Shown here: one piece after another, positions 33,580-46,760 of the stretch | Layout of the letters: the number at the start of each line of letters is the position of its first letter | Position numbering within the stretch: position 1 is the stretch's first letter | DNA from: Metallyticus violacea | Taxonomy: Eukaryota > Arthropoda > Insecta > Mantodea > Metallyticidae | Reading direction: 5' to 3' | DNA length: 64,000 nt | Assembly: GCA_030762175.1 (NCBI GenBank) | Contig: CM060846.1 | Location: forward strand, 241,461,512-241,525,511 | The notes under the pieces: model-generated | The model's database searches: none | Told to the model about the DNA's origin: nothing | What the model saw: the letters and a program-made list of their open reading frames with translations, nothing else | Translations under genes and position numbers: made by a program

Positions 33580-34389
33580 GTTCTCAGTGCATGTAAACTT
33601 ACTCTGTTAATTAACTTTTAAATTTCTTACCGACTCTCCCTGACTTTATGGAGTTGCATTCCTTTGGTACCCCATTATAATTAATACCAGTTTGAGTATG
33701 TAATGGGTATCTGTATGCACTCCAAATAGTACAATTTTCAACATTGTTGTTTCTACTTAACTTACCCATCTTTCATAACCATTTTTGTTTCACTTTGCCT
33801 ATGTATTTTCCCAGTTCCTTAATAGTTCTGGCTGATTTTAAATTTAAAATTGTTCTGCTTCTTATTTAATTTGATAAATTTTCCCACTTTCATAATAGGA
33901 ACTGTTCCCTCCAAAACTTAATTTGCTTATATTCTAACATACAATGCCAAGTACTATCTGGTTCTTCACACATAGGAATATCCTCTTAACATGTCCATTT
34001 TTATTCCACTTAAATATATTACTCCTGTTCTAAACCATGCCAACCCTTTCCTACCTTATCACAGATTTCAATATATCTTTCTCTTCCCCACATATTTTTT
34101 AGTGTTCTATATAATTTCAGAGTTTTTTTGGCATTAAGATTTCCCATATTTCCTGTTTTTCAATATCCTCAATTCTTCTTAGTATCTTTTTCCAAAATCC
34201 TTTTCCCAATCTTTCTCCCTCATACCATATCGATTCCATGCCCACTTCTTGTATAATATTTTGGATTTTAGATATCCAAGTTTCTCTCCCCTTAATTTTT
34301 TCTTGTGCTATCAAACAGTGTTTGGTAATGCTCTCCTGTATTATCTCTTTATTTTAGACAATATTTCAGTACCCTTTCTATAATTTTGC

Positions 34390-34825
34390 TTATATAGTCG
34401 ACTCTTCCTAGCTCCATTAAAGCAACCTTGTTAGGTGAAGATCTAGGTAAGCCTAGGACAGTTCTACAAAATAGGCTATTTATCATGTTTATCCCATTCC
34501 ATCCTCCATCTGGCCCCCAAATTACTATTCCATACATCCACTGTTGAGCCATGTACTCTCTCTAACCATTTTATTTACATATTTGGTATTTTATTTACAC
34601 AAGATCTAATTACACTCATGGCTGTTTTCCTTCTGCTACTGCTTTCCTTTTTTGATCACTCCATTTCTCATTACTAGACAATCTAACACCTAAATAATCA
34701 ATTTTTTTGACAACTTCAATTTTTGTGTCCTCCCACTGCCTTTTTTTTTTTTATTCATGCTTATATAATCGATTCTTCCTAGCTACATTAAAGCAACCTT
34801 GTTAGGTGAAGATCTAGGTAATTTA
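34390..34825 (-). repeat. Direct duplication within the LINE
   Basis: About 60 bases at 34,390-34,450 (CTTCCTAGCTCCATTAAAGC) recur at 34,763-34,820 (CTTCCTAGCTACATTAAAGC) in the same orientation. Part of the post-RT coding region is therefore present twice, about 370 bases apart. Confidence 0.85.
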
Positions 34826-35659
34826 ACATTATGATGATGAAAAAAGGACTTCAAATTAAAAAACAGGTTTTTTAACAAGTATAGGATTAAAATGATTATT
34901 AAAAGTTGACATATTTTGTAGCAAATGCGGTCTCAAGATAAATAAAAATAAATTTAACAGTAATCAATAGATTGAAGAGAACTGGGCTTAATTTACATCC
35001 TTGTCTTAGACCTGCATTGTTTCATATTGTATCTGTAACCCTCCTCTTCCATGTTTAACATAAAATTCATTTTCCATATAAATATTCTGAATATACTTTA
35101 CAAAATTCTGGCTTACTCCTTTCTTTCTCAGTTTATTCCAAAGTGCTTCTCCAGAAATTGTGTTGAAAGATTTTTCCAAGTCCAGAAACAACAATTAGAT
35201 TCTACCTCTTTTCTTGCTAAGATATTTATTGACTAATGTTCTAATTATAAAAATATTGTCAACTGTTCATTTACCTTTCATAAAGCCTGATTGAAATATT
35301 GAAATTTTGTTATCTCTCTCTGCCCATTATTGTAATCTTTTTGCTAACACTCCAGTGAAGACTTTCCCAATAATTGAAAGTAAACTAATTCCTCTATAAT
35401 TTGCTGCATTCCTAATATCTCCTTTATCTTTATAAATTTGTGTTACAATTCCTACTCTCCCATTTTTTGGTATTTTTCCTTCTTCAAAGATTAAGTTATG
35501 TATCCGTCCCAATATGTTTAATCTGTTAAAATCTTCTACCCAAGTTTTTCAACATTCCCCTGTTATTCCATCTATTCCATGTGATTTGTTAGGTTATAAC
35601 TTTTTGATTTGTTCCAATACTTTATTTGAAATAATTTTGTTATCTAACAAGTCATTTTC

Positions 35660-35950
35660 ACTGATGTTAATATGCCGCACTTGCTGCAAATTATTCCTGG
35701 CCTCCACCGATGTTGCGTGCCAGTCATGAAGAACATGCACTATAAGATAGCTATCGTCGCGATCAGAGGTACTCCTCCTATTACCAGAACTGGGCCTCCT
35801 GATGTAGATATCATCCTCTCTGAACAACTAGACAGTGCTATGTACATTGGAATGAGAAGTGCCAATGACGTCAGCAAATTAACATAGACTTCGTCCATCC
35901 TCCACTAATGTCACAGTCCTTGCTGCATCTTCAGCTCTAAGAGCCATTTT
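35660..35950 (-). pseudogene. Tc1-type transposase, N-terminal fragment, inverted copy
   Basis: The minus-strand frame gives the helix-turn-helix region, with I-G-T-S-H-S-N-V-H, then I-R-R-P-S-S-G-N-R-R-S-T-S-D-R-D-D, then V-E-A-R-N-N-L-Q-Q-V. It ends abruptly at about 35,660, where LINE sequence resumes. It is head-to-head with the fuller copy at 36,365-37,360; the two 5' leaders are inverted repeats of each other. Confidence 0.82.
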
Positions 35951-36364
35951 AAAATGTTAAAACTGACTCAAAACTGTTAGCTAGGGAAGCCCTGAATGCT
36001 TTAAATTTTCATGCGGCACAACAATGCACAGCAACAATTTTAAAAATTAAAGCATCGCTTTGCAGTAATTGTTGTAAAAATCACCTTAGGGCAAAATTAA
36101 CGGTAAGTCAGAATTCAAAAAAGGTTCTGAGGAATGGACTAAAGCTTTTTAAATCCATTGATTAGCCATTAGGCATGTTGTTGTGTTTTTGTAATGTCGC
36201 AAGGTTAGCCTTATACAAGGGTTGGGCCCAATCTTAAGTATGTGTGGTAAAAAAAAAAAAAAAAGTACATAGAATAGTTGCTGTTTTTGTTTTTCTACAG
36301 CGTGATAATTTAAAGCATTCAGGCTTGCCTAGCTATCAGTCTTAAGTCAGTTTAACATTTTGAA

Positions 36365-37360
36365 ATGGCTCTTAGAGCTGAAGTTGCAGCAAGGACTGTG
36401 GCATTAGTGGAGAATGGACCAAGTCTACGTTAATTTGCTGACGTCATTGGCACTTCTCATTCCAATATACACAGTATTGTTTGCAGAGGATGGTATCTGC
36501 ACCAGGAGTCCCAGTTCTGGCCATAGGAGAAGTGCCTCTGATCGTGACGATTGCTTTCTTTTGCTGCAAGTTCTTCGCGATTGGCATACAACATCGGTGA
36601 AGGCCAGGAATAATTTGTAGCAAGTATGGCATGTCAACATCAGTGAAAGAACAGTTAGTAGAAGGGTGTATGAAGCGAATTTACAGTCCAAGAGACCTGT
36701 AAAAGGACCACTGCTGACCAGGGAACACCATATCTCTCGGATGCAGTTTGCTCGTACCCATCAAAATTGTACTATGGAGCAATGGAGCATGGTGCTCTTC
36801 ATGGATGAGAGTAAGTTCTGTTTGAAGGCACCAGATGGGAGAGAGAGAGTATGGAGAAGGCCAAGAGAACATTATGCACCCTGATTTTCTCTTCAAGGAC
36901 ACCTTTTAATGGAGGTCCAATATTGGTTTGGGCAGGGATCAGCACTGAAGCAAGAGGAATTGGTGTTCATTAAGAATGGGTCACTAACAGCTCATCGGTA
37001 CATCGAGGAGATTCTTGCTGATCATGCAGTGCCTTTTGCACCCGTTGTAGATGACACTTTATCCCTATGAACAATAACACTCATCAACACATTGCTCAGT
37101 GTGTTTCTGAGTTCCTGGGGATGGTTGGAATGAACGTATGGTAAGGCCAGCATGCAGTCCAGACCCAATAGAACATGCCTGGAACATGCTTGGGAGACAT
37201 TCTAAGGGTTGATTACCTGACTCACTGGGAAATCTTTGGACTGTACTTCAAAACGGAATGGGAAATGATACCACAAGAGGAGATTGCAGATCTTATCTGG
37301 AGTATGCCTGACCAAATCACAGCTGTAATTAGAGCTAGAGGTGGCAGCACTCATTACTGA
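36365..37360 (+). pseudogene. Tc1-type transposase, near full length, inactive
   Basis: It starts M-A-L-R-A-E-V-A-A-R-T-V (Met at 36,365). The bipartite N-terminal DNA-binding region includes S-G-H-R-R-S-A-S-D-R-D-D (about 36,535). Then come K-R-P-V-K-G-P-L-L-T-R-E-H (about 36,700), F-M-D-E-S-K-F-C-L (first catalytic Asp, about 36,800), H-R-Y-I-E-E-I-L-A-D-H (about 37,000), and N-N-N-T-H-Q-H-I-A (about 37,070). In the last block the second catalytic Asp of the family's H-D-N-A-R-P-H motif is replaced. R-A-R-G-G-S-T-H-Y closes the protein at 37,358. Several frameshifts are present. Confidence 0.85.
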
Positions 37361-39771
37361 GGCCATGGTTATCTTACTGAAACAGCCAGAAAAACAGAGA
37401 ACCATTCAAAGTGTCAATTTCCAACATTTTTAAATCATTCAATTTATTGTGATGTTTGAAGATTTTTCTGCGTTAAAATCAATAATGGGGTAGAATTTAT
37501 ATTTTACTTGGATGATAAAATGTACTTAAATAATTGTTAAAAAAAATTCTATTTTAATTTTTATGTGTTTGTTTCATTAAATATAGATTTTTTTAAAGTA
37601 TGTTTAAAAATTAAGTATTTAGCTCTTTTTCCTGCGCATTGTACTATTAGTATTCAAATTATTTTGTATAACCAAAGTTTTTACTCCCAAAATACCCTGA
37701 AAAAACTTAAACCACTCTGTTTGTGATATCACATTATCCCCTCCCTTTCTTTTGTGCATTTTGCCTGTCATTGCCCAAATTGTCTTGTTATCATTCTTTT
37801 TTCCTGCCTTGTTTAACTTCTGGCTAAGCTTTCCTCTCCACTCTTTCTTTTTGCCTCTAATAGGCACCTTTATTGCCATCTTTTTACATGGTAATTGCCC
37901 CTATCTATCTCTCTGACCCTTCTTCTTGTTTCTGAACATTCTTTTTTGTACCAGCTATCATTCACTTTTAGCCTCCCCTCAGAAGACACTTTCATTTTGT
38001 TTCCTGCTCTTTTGACAGCCTCCTCTATACTAAAAATACGTTCTTGAACTTTTCTATGCTCTAATGATGCTGACAAATTTCCTTCCCGCATATGTTCCAT
38101 TTCTTGATTTAACTTTGTATGAAACATTTCAGCTAAATCATTTTTCCATTTATATTGTTTTAATTGGATAGCTAACCCCAAAATCTTCCTTCTATCTTCT
38201 ATCATTTGGAGCTCCGTTCTTAATGGGAAGTGATTTCTTGCACTTATGATATCCATAATCTCAAAGCATACTATTTATCTATCCAGACCTACAGTATATA
38301 ATATATAATCTATAACACTTTGTCCATTTTTATTTACAAAAGTGAGTTCTGGCCCTCATCTCTCCCTTTTACTCCATTGCACAACAAAAGGTTATTCTCA
38401 TCACAGAACTGTATTAATTTTTTGCCCTCATTGAAAATTTTATCATTACTATATCACTTTTCTAAGTTTGCTTCAATTGGGCCCCAAGCTTTCAAATCCA
38501 CCCTAATCTGTTCTTCTCCTATTCTTGCATTTAGATCCCCCACTAACATTAATTCTACACCGGTATATTTGTCCTGTAGTTCTTCAATGTTTTGTCTCAA
38601 TTTAATGAAAAAATTTGAATCATAAGAACTTAAAGAGTTAGGTGCATTATAAACAATACCTAGATACCCTTGTATACTTTTTCAACATAGATCACTGAAT
38701 ATACACCACGCACTTTATCACCTCCTAAATCCTTTTCAACCTTAACTTAAAAATTTTATCTCTTCTTACAAATAATCCTATGCCACCAGTCACCTGACCT
38801 TTTCCTTTAACCTTTGCCTTTTTTTTTTTTTTTTTTTTCACATAATAATCATACCCAGTGACATTGATAACAGCATTCTTTAACATCCATGTCTCAACCA
38901 CTGCTAACATATCTGCCCACTTGATTATCTGATGAATGTCATCATTTTGTATTTTCGCTAATAACCCTTCAATGTTCCAGCATGCTACAGAAGAGTTCAC
39001 AACCCCTATACTGAATCCTTTCTCACAACCCTATAATGCTCCAACTTCGCTTTACTTTTTGTTAGTATTACCTCTTTATCTGACATGACTCTTCGCTCTT
39101 CTATCTGCATAATAGTCTCCCAGGTTTGGAGACTACACTCAACCCTAACTCTCTCCACATATTCAAGCCAGCTGTAGCACCTAATGCTTCCCTGTTGGCA
39201 TCCTCAAGCTGCTGTTCAGGAGACTGTACAATGGGTTGTAGTGATGTCATCAGCTGTTCAACTTTCCCCTTCTCTCCTTTTGCCATTTCTTTTCTGCCAC
39301 CACTTTGGTTTCCTGGATGATTCTGCTGGCTGAGCCCACAACTATTGTATTTCATCCATTCACATTCTGTTTCTTTCCATCCCTAACATAGGCAATCTTG
39401 CCTTCTTTTCTGGCTTTTTTCATTTGCTTCAATAAAGTAGCCCTATGTTCCATTTCTTCTTTCCCATAATCTTGTTCGATTTCCTTAAATATTTCTTCAA
39501 CCTCTTGCCATGATCTCTCCCTCTATTTTCCTGTCTTCCAAAAATCATAAATGTTTGCTTTTCTGTTATTTGCCTCGGCTTTTTCCAGCCCCCTTATCCT
39601 TCTTTAAAGATTCTGAGATCTTGTTCCACTCTTTGTGGATAACCTGCAACAGTTTCTCTCATATCCTCAGTAAATCTGCTTATTCTCATTTCAAGCCTCT
39701 TCTCCATCTTTCTTAATTAAATAATTTCTTCTGATATTCCCTTTAGCATTCCGATGACCTGTTCCATATCT

Positions 39772-39797
39772 GGACCAGGATTTAGATCAGCTCCGCC
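39772..39797 (-). other. 2A-like motif in LINE N-terminal frame
   Basis: The frame reads L-L-V-I-G-G-A-D-L-N-P-G-P-D, resembling the ribosome-skipping 2A consensus D-x-E-x-N-P-G-P. N-P-G-P is intact, but the upstream Asp is Gly and the Glu is Asp. 2A-like sequences near the N-terminus of endonuclease-type LINEs are known. Confidence 0.5.
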
Positions 39798-39950
39798 AAT
39801 CACTAATAACTCCATCAACAGAAGGCCATACCAAATCATGTTCAGTTGATCATTGAAAACATTTTCTCCAGTCTTAATTTTTCTTTTATTAAAGAGGCCA
39901 ATTCTGTCACGAAAGATATCTGTCGATATACCCATTCTAGTTGATGCACT

Positions 39951-41339
39951 CGGAGCATGTCCGTCTTTGATTAGCTTCTGCTCGCAACTTCACATTCAGA
40001 TAAATAGAGTTCATATTCTCTAACAGAGTCAGTGCACCATGATTTTCAGCTATTGTTAACCTGTCCTAACCAACTCGCCTTTGTTGACCACATCACTCTT
40101 GTTAATAATTTTTAAATAATTTTGTATCCGTGAGCACTCTCGTTTATCAATTGTGTGATTCAACATTGCAAAGTTTCAAGTACGTGCAATAATAAATTGT
40201 TTCATTCATACATTAGGTAAAGCACAAAGTTATTTCAGATGAATTGTGGTTTTAAGTCTTGGTTTGAATTGTGTCTATAGAGTTAAGTATGTCTGCAAGT
40301 CCATAAAATAACCGATGGCCTGTATAGTCAGTTAATTGCATAATAGTCACTAGAATGTTCATTGTACAAAGCATCCTGCTGCTCTTTCATAAATGTGTGT
40401 ATTTGAGATGAAATTATTGTACTACATTTTATGTATTTATATATAAAACAATCTCATTATTTAAATACTGTAAATTAGGGGAATGTCTTTGAAACATGTT
40501 TCTTATAAAATCTGATTTTGAAAAAGCACAGCTCCTTCATAGCTATATAAAAAAAATGGATTAATGAAGCTAATACTTCTACTAAAATGGATATGGCTAC
40601 TAATTTAAGGTCAGAATTTATGAATTTGTTTCACAAATTATTTTCGGTAGCATTGGTGGTTTTCATGGTATCTAACCATAAATAGTGATAAATTAAAATA
40701 GCCAGAAGCCGTTAAAAGCAACATTTAAATACATATTTTCCCCATAAATAGTTATATAAATATTAGCTTTGTAAAAACTATAAAAACTTGAAGTCTTGGC
40801 ATACTTAATGGTGTAACCCCCTACACAAGTTTATCATATAGGATGGGAGCACATTCTCTGTACAGGCCAGACCCAGGGAGAATGCAATGAATGAGCTGCG
40901 AACACTCTGGAGACAATTTAGTTCCTCTGTCTTATCAATAGGAAGTTTGACACTAAGGCAAGTGTGCTGCAGGCAAGAACTTCTCACCTAGACTCCATCC
41001 ATCTCAGGAGTCTGTAGAGCAAAGCTGTGCATATGAATAGAGAGGGGTGAAAGTGAGTGGTTGGAGCCAAGATGTGCACACTGCTGCACATATGTGATAG
41101 TTTAAAAAGCATAGACAAAGAAGAGAGGGGTCGCTCTGATGGTCATTTCTTGTTTTTCTTTCTTTTTTTTGTACTGTTTATATATTGTCATTTTGTCTCA
41201 TTGGTCTTATCATGATATCTGTAAATTGTGAATGTGAATAGTGTAGGTATAAGTCTATATTCTGTAGGGATGAATGGAATTAATTAATTATGGCGCAGAT
41301 GAGCTCGTAATCTTTGGCTCTTTAAAGCTATCTGGTATG
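39951..41339. other. Intronic stretch without a recognised gene
   Basis: Short frames only. Nothing was placed in a known family. Confidence 0.35.
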
Positions 41340-41344
41340 CTCTT

Positions 41345-41430
41345 TATTTGGTTTATCTAAGGATGCCCTTAACGACTTTGATCATTAGCATCCCATTTAA
41401 TTCAGAGCATGAAACAGCCAAAAATTTGAA
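41345..41430 (-). repeat. SINE family A, truncated copy
   Basis: AAGGATGCCCTTAACGACTT through CATGAAACAGCC matches the tail side of the minus-oriented family A copy at 62.3 kb. The tRNA-like head is missing. Confidence 0.7.
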
Positions 41431-41434
41431 ACAG

Positions 41435-41800
41435 GACCAATGGCTTTACCAGCAATAGCAACAATGAGTACAGAGTTAATGAAAGCAATTGAAGTAATAG
41501 TGAGATAATGCAAAGAATGGGGGTTAAAAAAAATAAGAATAAGTTTAAAATCACAGTTTGTAAAAAAGGCACTAAACTTAAAAGGCATAGGAAAATAGTG
41601 GCTGGAGAGTAATGAAATTGAGGTAATAAAGAAACTGTACAGGGTAAGGTTAAATAATAATGGAAGATGGACAGAATAGTGACAGAATGTATTAGACAAG
41701 GGAAAATTGGCTGTTAAAAGTACAAGAATCTATTTGAAGAAGATACCAAGTATGAATGTAGCATGGATTGGAGAGAAATTATTCAACTATGGTTGAATTG
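41435..41800 (+). mobile_element. LINE fragment, RT-to-thumb region
   Basis: The plus-strand frame reads M-S-T-E-L-M-K-A-I-E-V-I-V-R and C-K-E-W-G-L-K, then Y-R-V-R-L-N-N-N-G-R-W-T-E. These are the motifs that follow the catalytic Asp pair in LINEs related to the 33.6-40 kb element. Confidence 0.55.
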
Positions 41801-43119
41801 AAAATTGTGTGTGAAACAATTTTTTTTTTCTTTCATTCTTGCAACTTAAAACTATGAATGTTTGCATTTTGCAGATATCAAAATCTTAAACCAACCATGT
41901 ACTACGACCATATTTCTTTGGAACTTCTTTTTTCAGTGCAAAATCAAAATCATCTGTTAGGAATGGTAAATGACTAAAAGACCATCAATTTTTGTTCAGT
42001 TATTTCCACTTGTATTTGAGGATTCAGAATGTTTTAACAGTGTTAAAGCCATATTAATGTTTATGTATTGCACTGAACCTGCATTAGAATAAAAAATGGT
42101 GTGTTTATGGGTTTGCATATTGCCTTAAATGCCCCTTATGAAGCAGTTTGCTATTTGTTGAGATCCTCTGCACCCTTCAACTTTATTCCTTATGTACATA
42201 AATACTAATTGCTGGCTAAAGGGGTAGATTATAAACATAAATATTTTTTATTGAATGCCACTGATTTATTTAGTTCAGAAAATGCAAAGCCTATTATAAA
42301 TTAAAATTAGCTATGTATACTTCATTAACTTATATTTTTATTTAATTTCATTGAGTCCGTGGATTGCTCAGATTTTGCTAATATCCATGTTCACATATAC
42401 TTTAAAATGAAGATCACATTTATTTTCCTCTGAAGAGCTTTGTGACTATAATAGAAATATAAATAGAATCATCTTCCATTGCACTCACTCTATTATTTAT
42501 GTATTAATTAATATAGTAGGTATAGAGTTAGTATTCACAATAAATTTTGACACTATTATAATAATAAATAGGTTCTCAGTAATAGTGCTTCTTAAATTGT
42601 ATTTTACTCACTGTTGCTCTGTTGTTGAAAGAATACACTTAAGTATCAGAGCAACAAATAACTACTGCACCGTGCATACTCAATAGTGAATTATTGACTT
42701 GGCCCACCTTTGATCTAAATAATTTTAGGTAATAAGTATACCCAACAATACCCATAGTAAAATTTTGGGCATTTTTAAAGTTGTTCCACTTTTGCTCAGA
42801 GCCCCGTCATACCTCTGAACAGCACCTGAAAGACTGCAAAATTGTTCTGATTCCCTGAGTGCCCTTTGAAACCTAATGTGCTCTGTACATTTCCCATCCA
42901 TTTGTAAAGAAAAGCCAGGACATCATCATGCACTGTATGTTGCAACAATCAGCATCATCTTTATTTGGATTCTGAACATGTTGATGTACAGAGATCACAT
43001 TTGTCTCAGTGACATCTGTTTTATCTGGAGTCTCAAGGATTTTAGCACCTTTCTATACATAGCCATTTCTCATACTGGGGCGAGGAATGTACTGCACTCA
43101 GAGGGAATAAGCTGTGAGA
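41801..43119. other. Intronic stretch without a recognised gene
   Basis: No domain, repeat end or exon was recognised. Confidence 0.4.
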
Positions 43120-46100
43120 AAGTTAATCTCTACCTTTTACTTCACTGATCTCTTTCTGGGTTAATTGTTTAGAAGAAATAATTTTAGCATTTTTGCAAAT
43201 TTGGTGTTGTGTTTTTAGACACCATCGCATCTTGCCTCCATAGGGGCAATTGCTTTGCTGAAATAGTAATCCACATTTTACTAAATGTAACCAGTTAGCA
43301 CCTCTTTGGGCTTCCGTGCATCTTCTTTCTTTCTGAAAGGTGCTCTGGCAGATGATGCAGGTATTATTGGGCACATGCTCAGTTTTATTTTACTTTGTAA
43401 TTTTTTGAGTAGCATGATATGATTTTGATATGTTTTATATTGTTTAGCATTTAAGACCATTGCTGATATAAGCTTGTTGGTGTTTATAATGTTTGGTGTT
43501 TGCTATTTAATAGTATTGTTTTATTATGTTTAATTTTACTGTGAAAGTTAGATATTGTGAATCTATAATTCTTTCCCAGCTAATATCACTTTTATTACTG
43601 AGTAGAATTTCCGGTTTTTTCCTGTGTTTTTTGGTCATGTTTCAGTCAGTCAAGATACTATTTACACTGTGTTGCAGCACCCTTGAACCTCATTCTATGC
43701 ATATAATCCAGATCATTTTTATTGAAGTTTCCCTGAGATGCTATAACATTTCATAACTTCCTCCCAGCAGAAATCTTGAACTTAGCCCATAGAAGTTATT
43801 GCAGGCTGGCATATTGGGATTTTAGAATAATGGGATAAAAATTTGTAATATAATTTTCAATTGCATTTGATTCAGCGAGATATGTTGTGTGCTTTTTAAA
43901 CCAGTGGTAATTGAGGATTGTTTCTTGTTAACCCAAAAATTCTTTAATTCCATCAGTAGCACATGATGTATAATGTCACTTTAAACCTTAAGTCAGTCAC
44001 TTGTTTTTCCAAATAATAGTATGCTTTTTACAGCATTAATGTTTAGCATCAATTTGCTCCTATAAAATTGGACGTCCCAAATTTGAATCCTGTAAAGTGA
44101 GTTTCTTGAATGGTATTTTTCAGGATATTTTCCTTACCTTCCAGGTAACTTTTAAGTGTTCAGTACTCTGGGCTTATATACTATTAATTAAAATGCACAC
44201 AATGTGCGAGAAAAAACTGAGTTACATTATTCTAGTCCTAGTTTTGTTATTGATATATGTCTTTTCCACCTGATTTGGGCATGATGCTTTTCAGTGTTTT
44301 TTTACACAATTCATATACGCATTCTTCATTTGGCTGGTGGAATCTCTTGTTTAAGCAGAACTTGTGGTTAAAAAGCATATATTCCATATTGAGTTACTAC
44401 GTGTCCAAACTCGTAGTTTGCCTGTTTTCATTCATCCATCATTATGGGTTCGGTTGAGTAGAAGTTATTCCAGATATTTTTATTCTTTTCTATTAGTATT
44501 TGGCATGTGCTCTGGTAGGCCTTGGTATTTGGCAGGAGTATCTGCATTCTGATGTCTTCTATGAAGAAAGTTTTTTTGTTAGGACATGAGTCAGTCTTGA
44601 GGGCATTATCTTCCGAATGCCCATAATTAGTTTCATATAGCGGGCTTTGACTTTCTCTAGTGTTATGAGTTTGTTGAATTTTAGCTTGTCCCAGATTATG
44701 TGGATCCCGTAAATTGCTATTGGTGATATGACTGCTTTGAATAGTAGCATTGCTGTTTTTAATGAGAATTTTTGGGGCTGTTGGATGTTCTAAATTGCTC
44801 TTATTGCTGCTGTTGCTCTTTCTTTCACATGAGTGTTGAAGAATGTCAATGTTTGGAGAGTAACTCCAAGATATTTGAATTTGGATGCTGCTTCTAGTGA
44901 TTTATTTTGTAGGGTCAGTGTGTCTTTGCTGTGAGTTTGCCACCTTTTCTGAAAATCATTTGCTTCGTTTTTCTGTGATTTATTTGTAGGTTGTTTTCCA
45001 GGGCCCGTGAGGTGGTCTGTTTAGCACATATTGTAGCTCATCTTTGCTTTCTGAACCTATTGCCATGTTGTCTGCTTAAAGTATCAGTGTTGCTGAGCTG
45101 CCCATAATGATCTTTGTGGTGTCTGCTGTTATGATGTTGAACAAGGTCAGGCTGATCTGATCACCTTGTAGCACTCCGTTTGTTTGGATTGTAGTCTTGG
45201 ATAGGGTGATATCATCAGATATTTGAATGTGGTTATATCTGAGGATGTCTGACAGTACTTTTGTTATTTCGTGGGTGCCACCGATTAACCGGCTGAGTTT
45301 TCCGATGAGAGTTGCTTTATTGATAGTGTCGAAAGCTTTGCTATAGTCTATGAAGACTACAAATTTTTTTTTTCCTGGGTGTCTTGGTGCGTCTTGAGCC
45401 TCCTCTATTAAGTAGTTCACAGCATGTAGGGTGAGTACCTTTTCTGAACCCAAATTGGTTTTCTGGAATTTAGCCATCTGCATTTGCAGTTAGCCTGCTG
45501 GTTAATATTTATGTGAAAATTTTGAAAGACATGTTTTTGAGGGCTATGCCATGACATGAGTCTGGATTGCAGGTTTCTCCTTTCCCTTTGAAAAAACTCA
45601 CTGTCGATGTTCTCCATTGTTCCAGTATTTTTCCCGAATTTGTTGAATAGCTCCATTCAGTAGTATTCCATCCTGTGGTAGGATTCTTTGAAGTTTTCTA
45701 TATATATACCATCTAGTCCTACAGCGTTTTTGTTTTTTGCCTTTGTTATCACATGGCATATTTCTTGCCTTGTTATAGGGACTTGACTTTCAGTTGTTGC
45801 TGTTGTACAGTATTCGTAGGGTATGCCCATGTGCTGAAGGTTTAGGATATTGCCAAAATGGTTTTCCCATGTGGATTCCTCTTATTGCTGGTGGTCTTGG
45901 TTTACTGAACACTATGAATGGATCTCTTTTACATGCTCTGCTCATCATCTGGCATCGCCTTCTATGCGGTCAGCCTTCTTCTTTATTAATGGTTTGTATG
46001 TCCTTCTCTGTTCAGCATGTAATGACAGATCCTGTTGTTGCATTGTAGTTTTGGCTCAGTGTAGCGCTGACAGCATCTTCTTTCCTTCTTTCTGGCACTC

Positions 46101-46760
46101 CTTGTTGAACCATCATAGCGACTTTTTATCTTTTATTTTTGTTTGACAGGATTGTAGAGTCATTGTACATAGTTCCATTGCTTTCATTACCTGGTGTTGC
46201 TGTATCAGGCATGTTGCTTTTTCTATTTTACCTAGATTTTCTTTTAATTTCTCTGTGTCTAATTTCCAAGATATCCTGCTCGTCACCAGGCTGGTTTGCA
46301 GTAATGTCTGACTGAGTTTGAAATTTGTTGTGACTGGTATACATTTTCTGATTGGAGTCATAGCTGATATATCCTGAGTGCTTTCTGGTTAATCGCTTTT
46401 ATGCCTTTGCCTCTATATAATATGACATATATTGCACTAGTTCCATTCAGCACTATATAAGTTTTCAGGTCCAGTTTGTTAATGAGGCTATATCCTCCTT
46501 TTTCTAGTGTTTCCAGGATCAGTTCAGTTTTAGTGTTTGGTTTGTCTATCCTTGCATTATTCTTTCGATTCCATTTTCTACCATCATCTGTGATGGAGCA
46601 TGTATACCTATTAATGCAATGTGTTTTGTTTTCACAATAATTGTATTTTCATCTCTTATTATTTTCTTTATTACTCCTAGACATGGTTTGAGGAAATGGG
46701 TACTCCTCCTGCTAGTCTGTCTGTGGTTTAGCATGTGAGATTATATATGCACTCATTTTA
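43120..46760 (-). mobile_element. Decayed LINE, endonuclease to C-terminal zinc motif, minus strand
   Basis: Read leftward: endonuclease remnants at 46,734-46,430 (K-H-I-A-L-I-G-I-H-A-P-S-Q, then S-L-I-N-K-L-D-L-K). A linker follows. RT spans 45,656-45,076, with V-L-T-L-H-A-V-N-Y-L-I, then F-I-D-Y-S-K-A-F-D-T-I-N and T-N-G-V-L-Q-G-D-Q-I-S. The thumb at about 44,960-44,600 contains I-F-R-K-G-G-K-L-T-A-K and V-K-A-R-Y-M-K-L-I-M-G. A C-terminal Cys/His-rich frame lies at 43,374-43,123 (C-I-I-C-Q, then W-L-H-L-V-K-C). This motif set belongs to a LINE type frequent in arthropods; I do not assign a clade. Frameshifts throughout. Confidence 0.78.

Larger units (their letters stand above)
33580..39950 (-). 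mobile_element. Long decayed LINE (ORF1-like start, endonuclease, RT, C-terminal zinc motif), minus strand
   Basis: Read leftward: 39,935-39,717 is an N-terminal frame with a 2A-like motif (see separate entry). 39,355-39,101 may be ORF1 sequence. The endonuclease starts at 39,000 (A-C-W-N-I-E-G-L) and reaches V-G-D-L-N-A-R-I-G near 38,535. A linker occupies 38,256-37,619. RT runs from about 35,650 (K-S-H-G-I-D-G-I-T) through N-Y-R-G-I-S-L-L-S (about 35,400) and F-L-D-L-E-K-S-F-N-T-I (about 35,190). 34,552-34,117 is the post-RT region. A final Cys/His motif (M-C-E-E-P-D-S-T-W-H-C) lies near 33,960. Two Tc1 segments interrupt it at about 35,660-37,615. Stops and frameshifts throughout. Confidence 0.82.

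Noticed and set aside
40470..40520. GAAACATGTTTC as another hammerhead-like motif
   Set aside because: Only the GAAA-CATG-T part is clear. The CUGANGA side reads CTGTAAA and no fold-back or PLE sequence surrounds it.
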